From Paenibacillaceae bacterium (GTDB lineage Bacteria > Bacillota > Bacilli > Paenibacillales > Paenibacillaceae), in NCBI GenBank assembly GCA_004134985.1, contig REGQ01000017.1:57190-121189 (forward strand): a stretch of 64,000 bases of DNA, written 5' to 3'. The first letter of the stretch is position 1, and the number at the start of each line of letters is the position of its first letter. The notes beneath the pieces were generated by a model. It was not told the DNA's origin. It saw only the letters and a program-made list of their open reading frames with translations, and made no database searches. Below, one piece after another: positions 33,866-42,839 of this stretch. The position numbers and the translations under genes were made by a program.

Positions 33866-33980
33866 TTATCAGTTACAGGGGTTTATCAGTTGGGGTTATC
33901 AGTTGGGGGTTATCTGTTGGGGGTTATCTGTTGGGGGTTATCTGTTGGGGGGTTATCTGTTGTAGTTTTATTAGTTGGGA
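33866..33980. repeat. Eight tandem 13-17 bp repeats (TTATCTGTTGGGGG type)
   Basis: Units run TTATCAGTTACAGGGGT, TTATCAGTTGGGG, TTATCAGTTGGGGG, TTATCTGTTGGGGG twice, TTATCTGTTGGGGGG, TTATCTGTTGTAGTT and TTATTAGTTGGGA. The varying G-run length points to slippage. It is in a gene-free stretch upstream of the ArsR promoter (divergent side). Confidence 0.85.
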
Positions 33981-34130
33981 GCTAATGCAGCGGGAGGGAT
34001 GTAGTGATTCTGGAAAACGAAGTGGCCGCTTTTTGAAGCCGAATTTCAACTTGTGGAAATTACTAATCAGGAAATTCGGCTTCCCCACATGTAAGTTTAT
34101 GGAAATTCGGCTTATGGCCTGAAAATAAAA
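33981..34130. repeat. Short repeats around AAATTCGGCTT
   Basis: GAAATTCGGCTT occurs at about 34070-34081 and 34094-34105, and GAAGCCGAATTTC near 34035 is its inverted form. No gene is supported here. Confidence 0.5.
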
Positions 34131-34264
34131 AAGGTGAAAAAAGCGGAGCGTGAACGGCGCATTCAGGCGGTGGCAGACGACAAGTTTAAGCAGACCGTTA
34201 AGCCAAGGGAGATTATCGAGCATCCTGTCGATATGTTCGGCGCTAACTTCATCAAAACAACGTG
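34131..34264 (+). pseudogene. Unrecognised C-terminal gene fragment
   Basis: An open frame reads KVKKAERERRIQAVADDKFK, then QTVKPREIIEHPVDMFGANF, and stops at 34262-34264. It has the composition of a genuine protein C-terminus, but no start or ribosome binding site. I do not recognise the family. Its stop overlaps the beginning of the next fragment, so the two remnants were probably joined by deletion. Confidence 0.35.
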
Positions 34265-34483
34265 ATTGGCGGGGCTTGCCTTGATGTATTCGCCATCGAG
34301 CCTTTGAGCGAGGATAGCGAGCTGAGAACGCTCGCCAATGTGATCGTTACCCCTCATACAGCAGGCATGCCTGACGGAACCAAGTTTCATGAAACAAGAT
34401 ACCGTTTCTTCGTGCAAAATATATTACGTATCCAGCGCAAAGAGACGCCGCTAAATCATTTGAACCAGTTGGGACATGCGTAA
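34262..34483 (+). pseudogene. C-terminal remnant of a D-2-hydroxyacid dehydrogenase
   Basis: Seventy-three codons read IGGACLDVFAIEPLSEDSEL, then RTLANVIVTPHTAGMPDGTK. This is the classic end of the NAD-binding domain of D-isomer 2-hydroxyacid dehydrogenases (catalytic His in VTPHTAG). A complete enzyme has about 310-330 residues, so over three quarters of the gene is gone. It cannot be functional. Confidence 0.8.
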
Positions 34484-34615
34484 ACAAAAGCCGCCGGCAG
34501 CCGCTGCGGCTGTGCAGGTTTCTTCTCGTCGCCATGCACTTTCTGTGCACCGGGCGCGGCTCGAGGCGCCCGGTGGGGCGACACGTGTTGGCAGTCAACC
34601 ACAAAGCCAGATTTC

Positions 34616-35602
34616 CTATCCTTTGCTTTCCAAAAGGGGGAAATCTGGTCTTCCCAGATTGAGCTTAAACTGCTGGTCCCGGTCGCATACAATCCGTCCG
34701 TCCGCTAGTTCCAGCTTCACCGCTTGAATGGAAGTTCGTCGGTACTTGTAAGGCATCACCCAGCGATCGTACTGCTTGTAATCTTCCTCATTCCCGATGA
34801 TTCTTTCCGGATGAGTGAAATAGAATAAATAGGCGTCCTCGCCGGCAACCATGACGGACGCATGCCCGCCCTTTACTCCGTCATCAAGGCGAGTACCCGG
34901 CTTTTCGAGAATATTGTTCTGACGGGTCCATGACTTCATCTCATCGTCGGAACGATAGACGCCCAATCCGTTCCAAGGGTCGGTTATCATCCAATACTGT
35001 CCTTGCCACTTGAAGACATTGGGCCCTTCATGGGGACAATCTGTAATAACCGGGCCTGTCGTATGCCATTCGTACAGATCGTGGCTGTCCGAAGCGTAGG
35101 TGTGGGAATGATTCGTTTGATCCTTGTAAAACATTCGCCATCCGCCTTCCGGCAGCGGATGGACGCAAGCGTCAATGACATTGTCGGAAGACAAGACAAG
35201 ACGGGATTGGTATGTCCAATTCCACATGTCGTCACTCGTGTAATGAATGATGCCAGGTTTGCCTCCCCATTCCGTGTATACACCCTGGATGTAACTGACA
35301 TACATATGATAAACCCCACAGTGATAAATAACTTCAGGCGCCCAGAAGGTGTTGGTTCCATTCTCGAACTCCAGTCCAGCGGCATTGCCGCGAAAAACCC
35401 AGGTGCAGCCACCGTCGGCGGAAGAAGCCATGCTAATTCCGGTACCGTAACACCAGGCGACGCCAGGACAATCCACATTTGCCCTCCTGCTTGTGTAAAA
35501 CATCCACCATGCCTGTTCCTTCTCGTTCCAGATCAGGGTAGGATCGGCCGCACCGTCATGGATAGGATCTCTATAAAGGGGGGCGGGGCAAGTATGGGAC
35601 AT
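34616..35602 (-). CDS. GH43-like five-bladed beta-propeller glycoside hydrolase
   Basis: A 328-residue cytoplasmic protein (no signal peptide). The N-terminus DPIHDGAADPTLIWNEKEQA, with Asp in the ADPT context, provides a likely catalytic base. NTFWAPEVIYHCGVYHMYVS and HEGPNVFKWQGQYWMITD provide the family's WAPE and EGP motifs (Glu catalytic acid). GH43 and relatives remove arabinose, xylose or similar terminal sugars. ATG 35602 follows GAGGAG. It is divergent from the YesM-type kinase gene across about 200 nt and opens the carbohydrate locus, so it probably acts on oligosaccharides taken up by the LplB/YtcP-type transporter. Confidence 0.85.
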   Translation of the reverse strand: MSHTCPAPLYRDPIHDGAADPTLIWNEKEQAWWMFYTSRRANVDCPGVAWCYGTGISMASSADGGCTWVFRGNAAGLEFENGTNTFWAPEVIYHCGVYHMYVSYIQGVYTEWGGKPGIIHYTSDDMWNWTYQSRLVLSSDNVIDACVHPLPEGGWRMFYKDQTNHSHTYASDSHDLYEWHTTGPVITDCPHEGPNVFKWQGQYWMITDPWNGLGVYRSDDEMKSWTRQNNILEKPGTRLDDGVKGGHASVMVAGEDAYLFYFTHPERIIGNEEDYKQYDRWVMPYKYRRTSIQAVKLELADGRIVCDRDQQFKLNLGRPDFPLLESKG

Positions 35603-35813
35603 ATCGTCACTCCTCTTTCGTTTATTTCCATTGTAGCTTGCCGTTTTGCCACGAAGTATGTATTTATTTTCTAATTTATGTCTCTTTTCACTCCATCGAT
35701 TTACACCGGAGGATTTGCTGTTTATTATAGTGTTACGAGTAGCGATCCTAATTTCCGGTTAAAAAAGTTTCGCAGCACGATTGATGAACAGGTATTAAAA
35801 ATCCGACGAGATT

Positions 35814-37577
35814 ATGGGGTACACATCCATGAAAGCGCTCAATCATTTAAGCCTCAAAAACCAGGCGTTGCTCTTCGTCCTGATCTTTTTCGTCATTCTG
35901 ATTCTGTCCTATGTCATTCCTTTTAACATCTACAAATCAACTATGGAGGAGCGAACCTCCTATGCGTCAAACCGAATGATGATTCAGATCAAAGACAATA
36001 TTTCTGGCTTTTATTCGGACATGGACGGCATTGCCAGCTCCCTTGTATATGGTCCCACTGTGCAGCGTTATATGGCAACCGATAATCGACTGGCGCAAAT
36101 GGACATGGAGGAAGAACTGCGGCGGGTATTTGTAAATACCATTATTATGAAGAGCAATATAAAGGGCATCCAACTGTATGATAAACAGGGGATGCTGACC
36201 GCTAAAATCGGAGAAGGACCGGTCGAAACGGCCATCAGCCAATCACTCGATCATACGGAGTATTCGGGCGTCATGGAAGGCACCAATGCGGTCGGCCCAT
36301 CCAGCCTTCACCATTATTATATGATCTACGTTCCCGTCTTCTCCACGGAAAACATCGGTACGTTTCGGGAGCAGCTCGGAACGTGTATCCTTATAATGGA
36401 TACGCGAAATTACAGCAATATCGTTACCGCCCTGCGCATAACGCCCAATTCGCGTTTCTTCCTGCTCGACAAGTCCAGGAAGGTCATTGCCGACGACAGC
36501 GGCAAGGCGGACGTCTCGGATGACTTGAAGATTGTAAAATCGAAATCAGACGACTATCTTCTTCAGGAGCTTCCGTTGGATGCCAGCGGGTGGACCTTGG
36601 TAAGCGCGATCCCCAAACACGAGCTTTGGAAAGACCTGAACACCATTAAGCGGATAACGGCCGCAGTCGATATTATTGCTATTATCCTTCTTGTGCTCGC
36701 GATGTCCTTCTTCTCTTCCAGTGTATTGAGGCCGATCAAGTCGATTATTGACTTCATGAAATCCATTTCGCGGGGAGGCATAAACAAGCGATATGAAATA
36801 ACGTATAACAACGAAATCGGCGTACTCGCCACATCGATGAATAATATGCTGGACGAAATAGACCGGCTCGGCCTTGAGATCCATATCGAGCGGGAACGCC
36901 TGTACCAGCTTGAGCTTGTCCGCAAGCAAACCGAAATATCGGCTCTGCAGAGCCAGATTAACCCCCATTTCCTGTATAACACGCTTGAATGCGTAAGAGC
37001 GATTGCTATCAGTTATAAAGCTAAGGAGATCATCGACATTTCTGCGGCGATGTCCGGCTTGTTTCATTACAGTATTAAAGCGGAAGACTTTGTGGACATT
37101 CGCGAAGAAGTACGATGCATCGAGCAGTATTTGAACATCGTTCACATCCGCTTTGCGGGACGCATTCAAGCGAAGCTCGACATCGACGAAAGAATTGTCC
37201 GGGACAAAACGTTGAAAATGATCGTACAGCCGATTGTCGAGAATGCGGTATTCCACGGTTTGGAACAAAAGATAGAAGGCGGACTGCTGCATATCCGAAT
37301 GTACCCGGACAAAGCCAACAATATTCATTATGAAGTGAGAGACAACGGGGTCGGTATAGAAAAAAAACGGCTCGACTCGCTTCGGGACAATTTCCAAAAC
37401 GGCGACCTTCTCACCTTTAATTCCGCGGGTTCCCAACCAGGTCGGACAAGCATAGGGTTGAAAAATGTTTATCATCGATTGAAATTATTTTACGGTGCTG
37501 CCGCCACAATGGCGATCGACAGCATGCCGGGCGAAGGCACTTCTGTGCACATCGTATTCCCTAAAACAAAGCAATAA
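35814..37577 (+). CDS. YesM-type sensor histidine kinase
   Basis: A 587-residue kinase. TM1 lies at about residues 19-40 (LLFVLIFFVILILSYVIPF). The extracellular Cache-like sensor spans about 42-285, TM2 is near 287-308 (DIIAIILLVLAMSFF), and HAMP follows. The His_kinase domain has QINPHFLYNTLECVRAIA and HATPase motifs VQPIVENAVFHGLE, VRDNGVGI and GLKNVYHRLKLFYG. YesM-type kinases sense carbohydrate directly or through a binding protein. The response regulator follows 24 nt later. A second ATG five codons downstream (KALNHLSLKN) is an alternative start. Confidence 0.92.
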   Translation: MGYTSMKALNHLSLKNQALLFVLIFFVILILSYVIPFNIYKSTMEERTSYASNRMMIQIKDNISGFYSDMDGIASSLVYGPTVQRYMATDNRLAQMDMEEELRRVFVNTIIMKSNIKGIQLYDKQGMLTAKIGEGPVETAISQSLDHTEYSGVMEGTNAVGPSSLHHYYMIYVPVFSTENIGTFREQLGTCILIMDTRNYSNIVTALRITPNSRFFLLDKSRKVIADDSGKADVSDDLKIVKSKSDDYLLQELPLDASGWTLVSAIPKHELWKDLNTIKRITAAVDIIAIILLVLAMSFFSSSVLRPIKSIIDFMKSISRGGINKRYEITYNNEIGVLATSMNNMLDEIDRLGLEIHIERERLYQLELVRKQTEISALQSQINPHFLYNTLECVRAIAISYKAKEIIDISAAMSGLFHYSIKAEDFVDIREEVRCIEQYLNIVHIRFAGRIQAKLDIDERIVRDKTLKMIVQPIVENAVFHGLEQKIEGGLLHIRMYPDKANNIHYEVRDNGVGIEKKRLDSLRDNFQNGDLLTFNSAGSQPGRTSIGLKNVYHRLKLFYGAAATMAIDSMPGEGTSVHIVFPKTKQ

Positions 37578-37601
37578 CACAACAAATAAGGAGGGATTTC
37601 G

Positions 37602-39053
37602 GTGCATCGTGTACTGCTGGTGGACGACGAACCATGGGTCGTATATGGAATCAAACACCTGATTGACTGGGAAGCGACAGGCTACCGGATAATTGGAGAA
37701 GCTTACAACGGCTTGGACGCACTGAACATCATTCGGCAGTCAAAGCCGGAAATTATCATATCAGATATACGGATGCCTGGTTTAAACGGAATTGAATTAA
37801 TTGAAACGCTTAGACAGGAGCACATCGACGCAAAAGTCATTTTCATCAGTGGATATGCTGAATTCGATTACGCCAAGCGTGCCCTTCAACTCGGCGCTTC
37901 CGAATATTTGCTTAAGCAGGTGGAAGAAGCTGCGCTTCGTTCCGCCCTTGACAAAGTAAGCGCGGAATTGGCGAGGGAAGCGGGACTGCATACGGATGCA
38001 TCCGAGCTGACGGTTGACGAATTGTTCGAAATACTGGAATCTGCCTATCCGATCAAGGTTCATAATTTTGTTTCCCAGAAAGGTGTTGCCGATGTCTTTC
38101 CTCATTATCGTCTCATTACCTGCTTGTTCCCGGAGGGACTGAAACATAAGGCGACGCCGGAAGCGTCAGGCGTGGAAGGCATTCACCGCTTCCATTTCCG
38201 AACCGGAAAGAATAAGCATTCCTACCTTCTGAACTTCGATGAACGGCAGAACCCCCTGCCGTTTCTGGATACTGTTGCTCAATTGAAGGGGCATGCTGAC
38301 CACATCGGCATCAGCAGCCTTGGCAGCTATTCGACGCCTATCAGACAGTTGTTCATCGAATCCGATATCGCCTGTCGCCAATCTTTCATTAATCCGGGCA
38401 AAGGCGTCACAGAATATAAGCAGACGGACCGTGCCGAACAGACGGTCGGGCAAATATTGGAGTTGGAAATTGCGGTGAAGGAGCGCCATGCCGCACGTAT
38501 TAAGCGAATGATGAACGAATTTCTCGCGTTGATGCAAGATCAGGCCTGGTCTGCGGAGGAAGCGGCAAGACTGTACAATCAGATGGTCTCCATCGCCTAC
38601 AAACACGTACCGGACAATTCCGGAACGATCGGGTTTATGGACTATGACCAGATGACACGGGCATACGAATCCCTGGAACAGCTGTTGCATCATGTTGGTG
38701 CCCTGCTCCAGCCGCAATCAGGCAGCCACTATCATATTTCTAACGATATGATACGGAGCATCATTGCGTATATCGATGATAATTATGCGCAGGAGTTGAC
38801 GCTTAGCGATCTCTCAAGAAAGTTTAGCGTCAGTCTGGGATATTTGAGCTCGATGGTCAAGAAGGAGACTGGCATCACTTTTACCGAATATGTAACAGGC
38901 AAACGCATCAGGCTGGCCAAAGAGTTATTGTGCGACCCGTCGTTAACGATCGAAGAAATTGTCCACAAGATCGGGTACAAAGATTACTTTCACTTTAACA
39001 AGCTGTTCAAAAAAATCGTTGGCGTTCCCCCTGGCAAATTCAAAAGATTATAA
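37602..39053 (+). CDS. YesN-type response regulator with AraC DNA-binding domain
   Basis: A 483-residue regulator starting at GTG 37602 with AAGGAGGG upstream. The receiver (1-120) has DDEPWVV at the start, phosphorylated Asp in IIISDIRMPGLNG at about 55, and Lys in LLKQVEE. The middle ~250 residues are the usual poorly conserved region. The C-terminal AraC domain (about 380-483) reads LTLSDLSRKFSVSLGYLSSM and IEEIVHKIGYKDYFHFNKLF. It pairs with the preceding kinase and most likely activates the convergent ABC transporter genes (39125-42670). Confidence 0.93.
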   Translation: MHRVLLVDDEPWVVYGIKHLIDWEATGYRIIGEAYNGLDALNIIRQSKPEIIISDIRMPGLNGIELIETLRQEHIDAKVIFISGYAEFDYAKRALQLGASEYLLKQVEEAALRSALDKVSAELAREAGLHTDASELTVDELFEILESAYPIKVHNFVSQKGVADVFPHYRLITCLFPEGLKHKATPEASGVEGIHRFHFRTGKNKHSYLLNFDERQNPLPFLDTVAQLKGHADHIGISSLGSYSTPIRQLFIESDIACRQSFINPGKGVTEYKQTDRAEQTVGQILELEIAVKERHAARIKRMMNEFLALMQDQAWSAEEAARLYNQMVSIAYKHVPDNSGTIGFMDYDQMTRAYESLEQLLHHVGALLQPQSGSHYHISNDMIRSIIAYIDDNYAQELTLSDLSRKFSVSLGYLSSMVKKETGITFTEYVTGKRIRLAKELLCDPSLTIEEIVHKIGYKDYFHFNKLFKKIVGVPPGKFKRL

Positions 39054-39056
39054 CAT

Positions 39057-39097
39057 AAGCCCTTCTCGCTGCCTTTGTATGGCGCTGAGAAGGGCTT
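39057..39097. terminator. Bidirectional terminator between yesN-like and solute-binding genes
   Basis: AAGCCCTTCTC (39057-39067) and GAGAAGGGCTT (39087-39097) form a perfect 11-bp stem between two convergent genes. It can serve both. Confidence 0.8.
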
Positions 39098-39124
39098 AAC
39101 TTCAACTTCATTTATATTCCAGTA

Positions 39125-40711
39125 TTATTTCAGTTCGGCTACGCGTGCATTAACTTCTTCGATGGCTTTGCTGGCCTTCTTCATTTGCTGATCAAGCCAT
39201 TCCTCGAAAGCTTTCTCGATGTCATTGTCGTTCATGATGACTTTTGTGTACATGTCCGTATACGCCTTGTTTAGATCAGGCAGTTTGTCCTTTGCCGGCG
39301 TCGACATGAATTGAATTTGGAAGTCCGGATCGGGAATTGTCGTCTGGCTTCTGACCGAATCGTAAAAATCGGCAGACATTTGCTGAATGACCGGTGAATG
39401 CGCCACATTCGTCATGGCGGTTTCGACGTCCCAAGACAGGAACCAGCGGCCGAATCCTGAGCTCGGATAAACGTCCTGCAGCATTTTTTGTTTCCCGTTT
39501 TCATTTTTCGGAAGCAGGCTGACGATCGTATCGCCTTCTTTTTCGAAGTCCTTGCCCTCTTCGCCGTATACAGAATAGATTCGCCCTTCCGGGCTTCCTA
39601 CATAATCAAGAATTTGCAGGATTCGTTCCAATTTCTCGTCACTGATCTTGCTGCTAAAGCCGGTATAGGTCGAGAAATTTTGTGTTGCCGGGAAATAGCG
39701 TTTACTGTCAGCTGCTTGTGGTGGCAAGGCGAGCGTAATGTAATCAGCGGCTGTGGTGATCCCTTTCATATCCGACGTCACTTGGTTGCTTAGCATATCA
39801 GGGTCCGTATTGTTCGCATAGGAGGCTACCCGGCCTTGCTGGAACAATTTATCGATATCCCCGCCCTTGCGGATGGAGAAGTCCTTATCGATCAAGCCTT
39901 CCTTGTACAACTGTCTGCCGAATTTCAGCGCTTCGATATGATGCTTGGAGAAATAGCCTGGAATCCACTTTCCATCTTCCTGAATCCAGGAGGAGTAGTT
40001 TGGCACAAACGGATTGATCATGATCTGGTCGACGATTCCTCCCAGACCAATTGTTTTGCCCGATCCGCTGTAGTCGTCCTTAACCGCTTTCCGCAGGAAA
40101 TCGACCCAGCCGTCCAGCGTTTCTGGCGGAGTAGATAAGCCCGCTTTGGTTAAATACGATTTCTGCACATAAATTCCCGATAAAGTGAGTGCCTTGGAAG
40201 CGTCTGGCCATAATGACCTCGGAATGCTGTAAATTTGACCATCGACGGTCAAAGCCTCGAGCAAGCTGTCAGAAATATTTCTCCTGACATTAGGATACTT
40301 CTGCAGTTGAGCGATATCGATCGGCTTCACCAAGCCTTGCCCGCCCCACTCGAACGTATTGAAGTCGTGGACGAACATATCCGGGAGATTGCCGGAAGCC
40401 GCCCATATCTTCAGCTTATCTTGCCAATCCGCCCATGTAAGCGCTATCGGTTTGAAGGTAACATTGAACTTCTTGCCCAAGTCATCTAGCCACTTGTCGT
40501 CGCTTTGCTGCCCCCAGACATCTGACCCCCATTGAGCAACGCTGATCTCCATTGGAGACAATAGGTTGTCACCGGCCGTTCCGGTCTGATTGCTCCCTTT
40601 GTTTTGTCCGCTCTCCGCATCTTTCCCGCCGTCGCTTGTAGAACAAGCCGCCAAAGCAGAAACGACGAGCATCAGAACAATACATAGAATCGTAATCTTT
40701 TTGTAACGCAT
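39125..40711 (-). CDS. Extracellular solute-binding lipoprotein (LplA/YtcQ-type)
   Basis: A 528-residue lipoprotein. The signal peptide KKITILCIVLMLVVSALAAC has the lipobox LAAC, followed by a Ser/Gly/Asp linker. The mature protein is a type 1 sugar-binding fold: MEISVAQWGSDVWGQQ, NLPDMFVHDFN, and SIPRSLWPDASKALTLSGIY as the hinge region. ATG 40711 follows GGGGAGG. It captures oligosaccharides for the two permeases encoded just upstream (order permease-permease-binding protein). A 154-nt gap holding a stem-loop separates it from the second permease. The operon lacks its own ATPase, as usual for this family that shares MsmX-type ATPases. Confidence 0.92.
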   Translation of the reverse strand: MRYKKITILCIVLMLVVSALAACSTSDGGKDAESGQNKGSNQTGTAGDNLLSPMEISVAQWGSDVWGQQSDDKWLDDLGKKFNVTFKPIALTWADWQDKLKIWAASGNLPDMFVHDFNTFEWGGQGLVKPIDIAQLQKYPNVRRNISDSLLEALTVDGQIYSIPRSLWPDASKALTLSGIYVQKSYLTKAGLSTPPETLDGWVDFLRKAVKDDYSGSGKTIGLGGIVDQIMINPFVPNYSSWIQEDGKWIPGYFSKHHIEALKFGRQLYKEGLIDKDFSIRKGGDIDKLFQQGRVASYANNTDPDMLSNQVTSDMKGITTAADYITLALPPQAADSKRYFPATQNFSTYTGFSSKISDEKLERILQILDYVGSPEGRIYSVYGEEGKDFEKEGDTIVSLLPKNENGKQKMLQDVYPSSGFGRWFLSWDVETAMTNVAHSPVIQQMSADFYDSVRSQTTIPDPDFQIQFMSTPAKDKLPDLNKAYTDMYTKVIMNDNDIEKAFEEWLDQQMKKASKAIEEVNARVAELK

Positions 40712-40757
40712 ATGAAGCCTCCCCTATAGATGTTTATAATTATATCAGCATCGACGG

Positions 40758-40829
40758 CTTAAAACCAAAATCAGTGGTTGACAAGCTGGCTAGCCAATCA
40801 CTTCAGACCACTGATTTTTAGATTAAACC
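40758..40829. repeat. Stem-loop repeat between permease and binding-protein genes
   Basis: AAAATCAGTGGT (near 40766-40777) pairs with ACCACTGATTTTT (near 40807-40819). The left arm belongs to the AAAACCAAAATCAG repeat family seen at 32839 and 47779. Its location between the two permeases and the binding-protein gene would allow partial termination or RNA protection. Confidence 0.55.
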
Positions 40830-40865
40830 GCGGGCACCGATTAATTATGGTTAATAATTGGACGA

Positions 40866-41756
40866 TCAGGCCTTGATCGCGCCTACCAGCAGTCCTTTGG
40901 TAAAGTATTTTTGCAGAAACGGATAAACGAGCATAATCGGCAGCGTCGTAATGACCACCGTGGCACATTTGACGGCCATATTGAAAATCGTTCGGTTTGA
41001 TAACTGTTCCAACTGCTGCTGCTGCATACTGGACAAGTTGACGACCACTTCCCGCAGCACAAGCTGGAGCGTATATAAATCCCGATCCTGCAGGAAGAGC
41101 ATCGCATTAAACCATTCATTCCACCGGTCAACCGCGTAAAAGAGCGAGAACGTCGCAATAACGGGCGTCGAGACGGGCAGTATGATACGGAACAAAATAA
41201 GCAGCTCATTGGCGCCGTCCATCTTGGCCGATTCCTCCAGCTCGGCGGGAAGACTCTCGAAGTACCCTTTAATGACAAGCAGGTTGAAGGTATTGATCCC
41301 GACGGGCAGAATAAGCGCCCATATGCTGTTGACTAGTTGAAAGTAATTGGCCACCATAATATAAAAAGGGATTACGCCACCGCTGAAAAACATCGTGAGC
41401 AGAATCAGATTCAAGCACAAATTGCGGCCGGCAAATTTCTTGGATAACCCGTATGCAAGTGTGACGGTCAGCAGCATATTGTAGAAAACGCCAACGGTAG
41501 TTACGATCACGGAGTTTTTCAACCCAATAAGAAAATTCGTTTTAAGAAATACGAACTTATAGGCGTCCAGGTTGAAGGATTTTGGAAACAGCATTAGCGG
41601 ATTGTCCATATAGTCCTTAAAATCGGTGAACGATACGATGACCACATAATAAAAAGGAAACAGCGTTATTACAGCCAGAAACCCCAGAAACAATCCGTTT
41701 GCTAGCTGGAACCCCGTATCCTGGCGTTTTCTTTTCCGAACGGTTTCGTTATTCAT
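40866..41756 (-). CDS. Carbohydrate ABC permease (YtcP/LplC type)
   Basis: I start at ATG 41756, with GGAGG 8 nt upstream; the frame's earlier ATG (41771) contains that site itself. The 296-residue permease has six membrane segments, beginning GLFLGFLAVITLFPFYYVVI. The EAA loop is ELEESAKMDGANELLILFRI, ILPVSTPVIAT follows it, and the C-terminus is FLQKYFTKGLLVGAIK. MalG-like permeases of this group import oligosaccharides. The gene is translationally linked to the upstream permease, whose stop lies 6 nt before this ATG. Confidence 0.93.
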   Translation of the reverse strand: MNNETVRKRKRQDTGFQLANGLFLGFLAVITLFPFYYVVIVSFTDFKDYMDNPLMLFPKSFNLDAYKFVFLKTNFLIGLKNSVIVTTVGVFYNMLLTVTLAYGLSKKFAGRNLCLNLILLTMFFSGGVIPFYIMVANYFQLVNSIWALILPVGINTFNLLVIKGYFESLPAELEESAKMDGANELLILFRIILPVSTPVIATFSLFYAVDRWNEWFNAMLFLQDRDLYTLQLVLREVVVNLSSMQQQQLEQLSNRTIFNMAVKCATVVITTLPIMLVYPFLQKYFTKGLLVGAIKA

Positions 41757-41761
41757 TGTTG

Positions 41762-42670
41762 CTACCTCCATATTCCGGGCTGACCGGCTAGTTTGACGAT
41801 CCGATTAGCGAACAGCAGCAGACCCAAATTAATAACGGATTTGAACAATCCGGCGGCGGCGCTTAAGCTGAAGCTCCCAGAGCCTTGAAAGCCAATGCGG
41901 TATATATAGGTATCGATAATATCCGCTACGCTGTATACGTTGGTCGTGTACATATTCATAATCTGATCGAACCCGGCATTCATCGAATTGCCGACCTGCA
42001 GAATAAGCAAAATGGAGGCTGTCGGAATCAGACTGGGCAGCATAATATGCTTCATCCGTTGGAAGCGACTCGCACCGTCCACAGTGGCGGCTTCATATAT
42101 TTCGGGATTGATCCCGGCAATGGCCGCAAGGAAAATAATGGAATTCCAACCCATCGTTTTCCATAAGTCCGAAGCGAAAATTAATGGTAAAAAAGCTTTT
42201 GGCGATGTAAAAAAACCAATCTCGTTCCATCCGGCCACAATTAGAAACTGGTTAATGATGCCTTCGGAAGAAAGCAGATTGAATAAAATGCCGTACGCGA
42301 TAACCCATGATATAAAATGCGGGAATGTAAATACAGTCTGGTAGAACCGCTTCAATGCGCTGCGGCTCACCTCATTCAACAATATGGCTAAGACGATCGG
42401 AACTGGAAATTGAAATACAATACGGCCCAGGCTGATCAGAATTGTGTTCCTGACCGCCTGCCAGAACTCGCCATACTGAAACAATTCCTGGAAATATTGC
42501 AGCCCGACCCATTCACTGCCCCCTATCCCGTGGATGAACGTATAATCCCGAAAGGCAATCTGGATACCGTATAAGGGAATATAGGAGAAGACGAGGTAAT
42601 ACAACATGCCGGGCAATACCAAGAGCCAAATATATTTCGCTTTCATGATCGAACGGTAAAAATTTGTCAT
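41762..42670 (-). CDS. Carbohydrate ABC permease (LplB type)
   Basis: A 302-residue permease. YIWLLVLPGMLYYLVFSYIP is followed by LYGIQIAFRDYTFIHGIGGS, the LplB hallmark. Further membrane segments and an EAA loop (EIYEAATVDGASRFQRMKHI) precede the end GQPGIWR. ATG 42670 follows GGAGG. It is the first gene of the permease-permease-binding protein operon. No promoter was confidently found in the 170 nt before it. Confidence 0.93.
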   Translation of the reverse strand: MTNFYRSIMKAKYIWLLVLPGMLYYLVFSYIPLYGIQIAFRDYTFIHGIGGSEWVGLQYFQELFQYGEFWQAVRNTILISLGRIVFQFPVPIVLAILLNEVSRSALKRFYQTVFTFPHFISWVIAYGILFNLLSSEGIINQFLIVAGWNEIGFFTSPKAFLPLIFASDLWKTMGWNSIIFLAAIAGINPEIYEAATVDGASRFQRMKHIMLPSLIPTASILLILQVGNSMNAGFDQIMNMYTTNVYSVADIIDTYIYRIGFQGSGSFSLSAAAGLFKSVINLGLLLFANRIVKLAGQPGIWR

Positions 42671-42839
42671 CGATTTCCTCCCGAGCGCCGTAAGTTTATG
42701 TAACCTTATTGTAGAACGGCTGCGAGCAGTGTTGTATGGCTTGTTTTCGGGATTTATGTGTATGTTTAAGTCGAATTTCCTTTATCGGGGGAGGGGATGA
42801 ACTAACAACCTAAGCGGAGAGTTAGCCGTCAGGTTGTGG

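Noticed and set aside
33866..33980. CRISPR-like or iteron origin array
   Set aside because: Units vary in length and have no spacers, and no replication initiator gene is near.
35830..35843. Possible CcpA site TGAAAGCGCTCAAT
   Set aside because: It matches only 12 of 14 consensus positions and lies inside the start of the kinase coding sequence.
36546..37475. 309-codon minus frame opposite the YesM-type kinase
   Set aside because: It is antisense to conserved kinase motifs and shows no domain.
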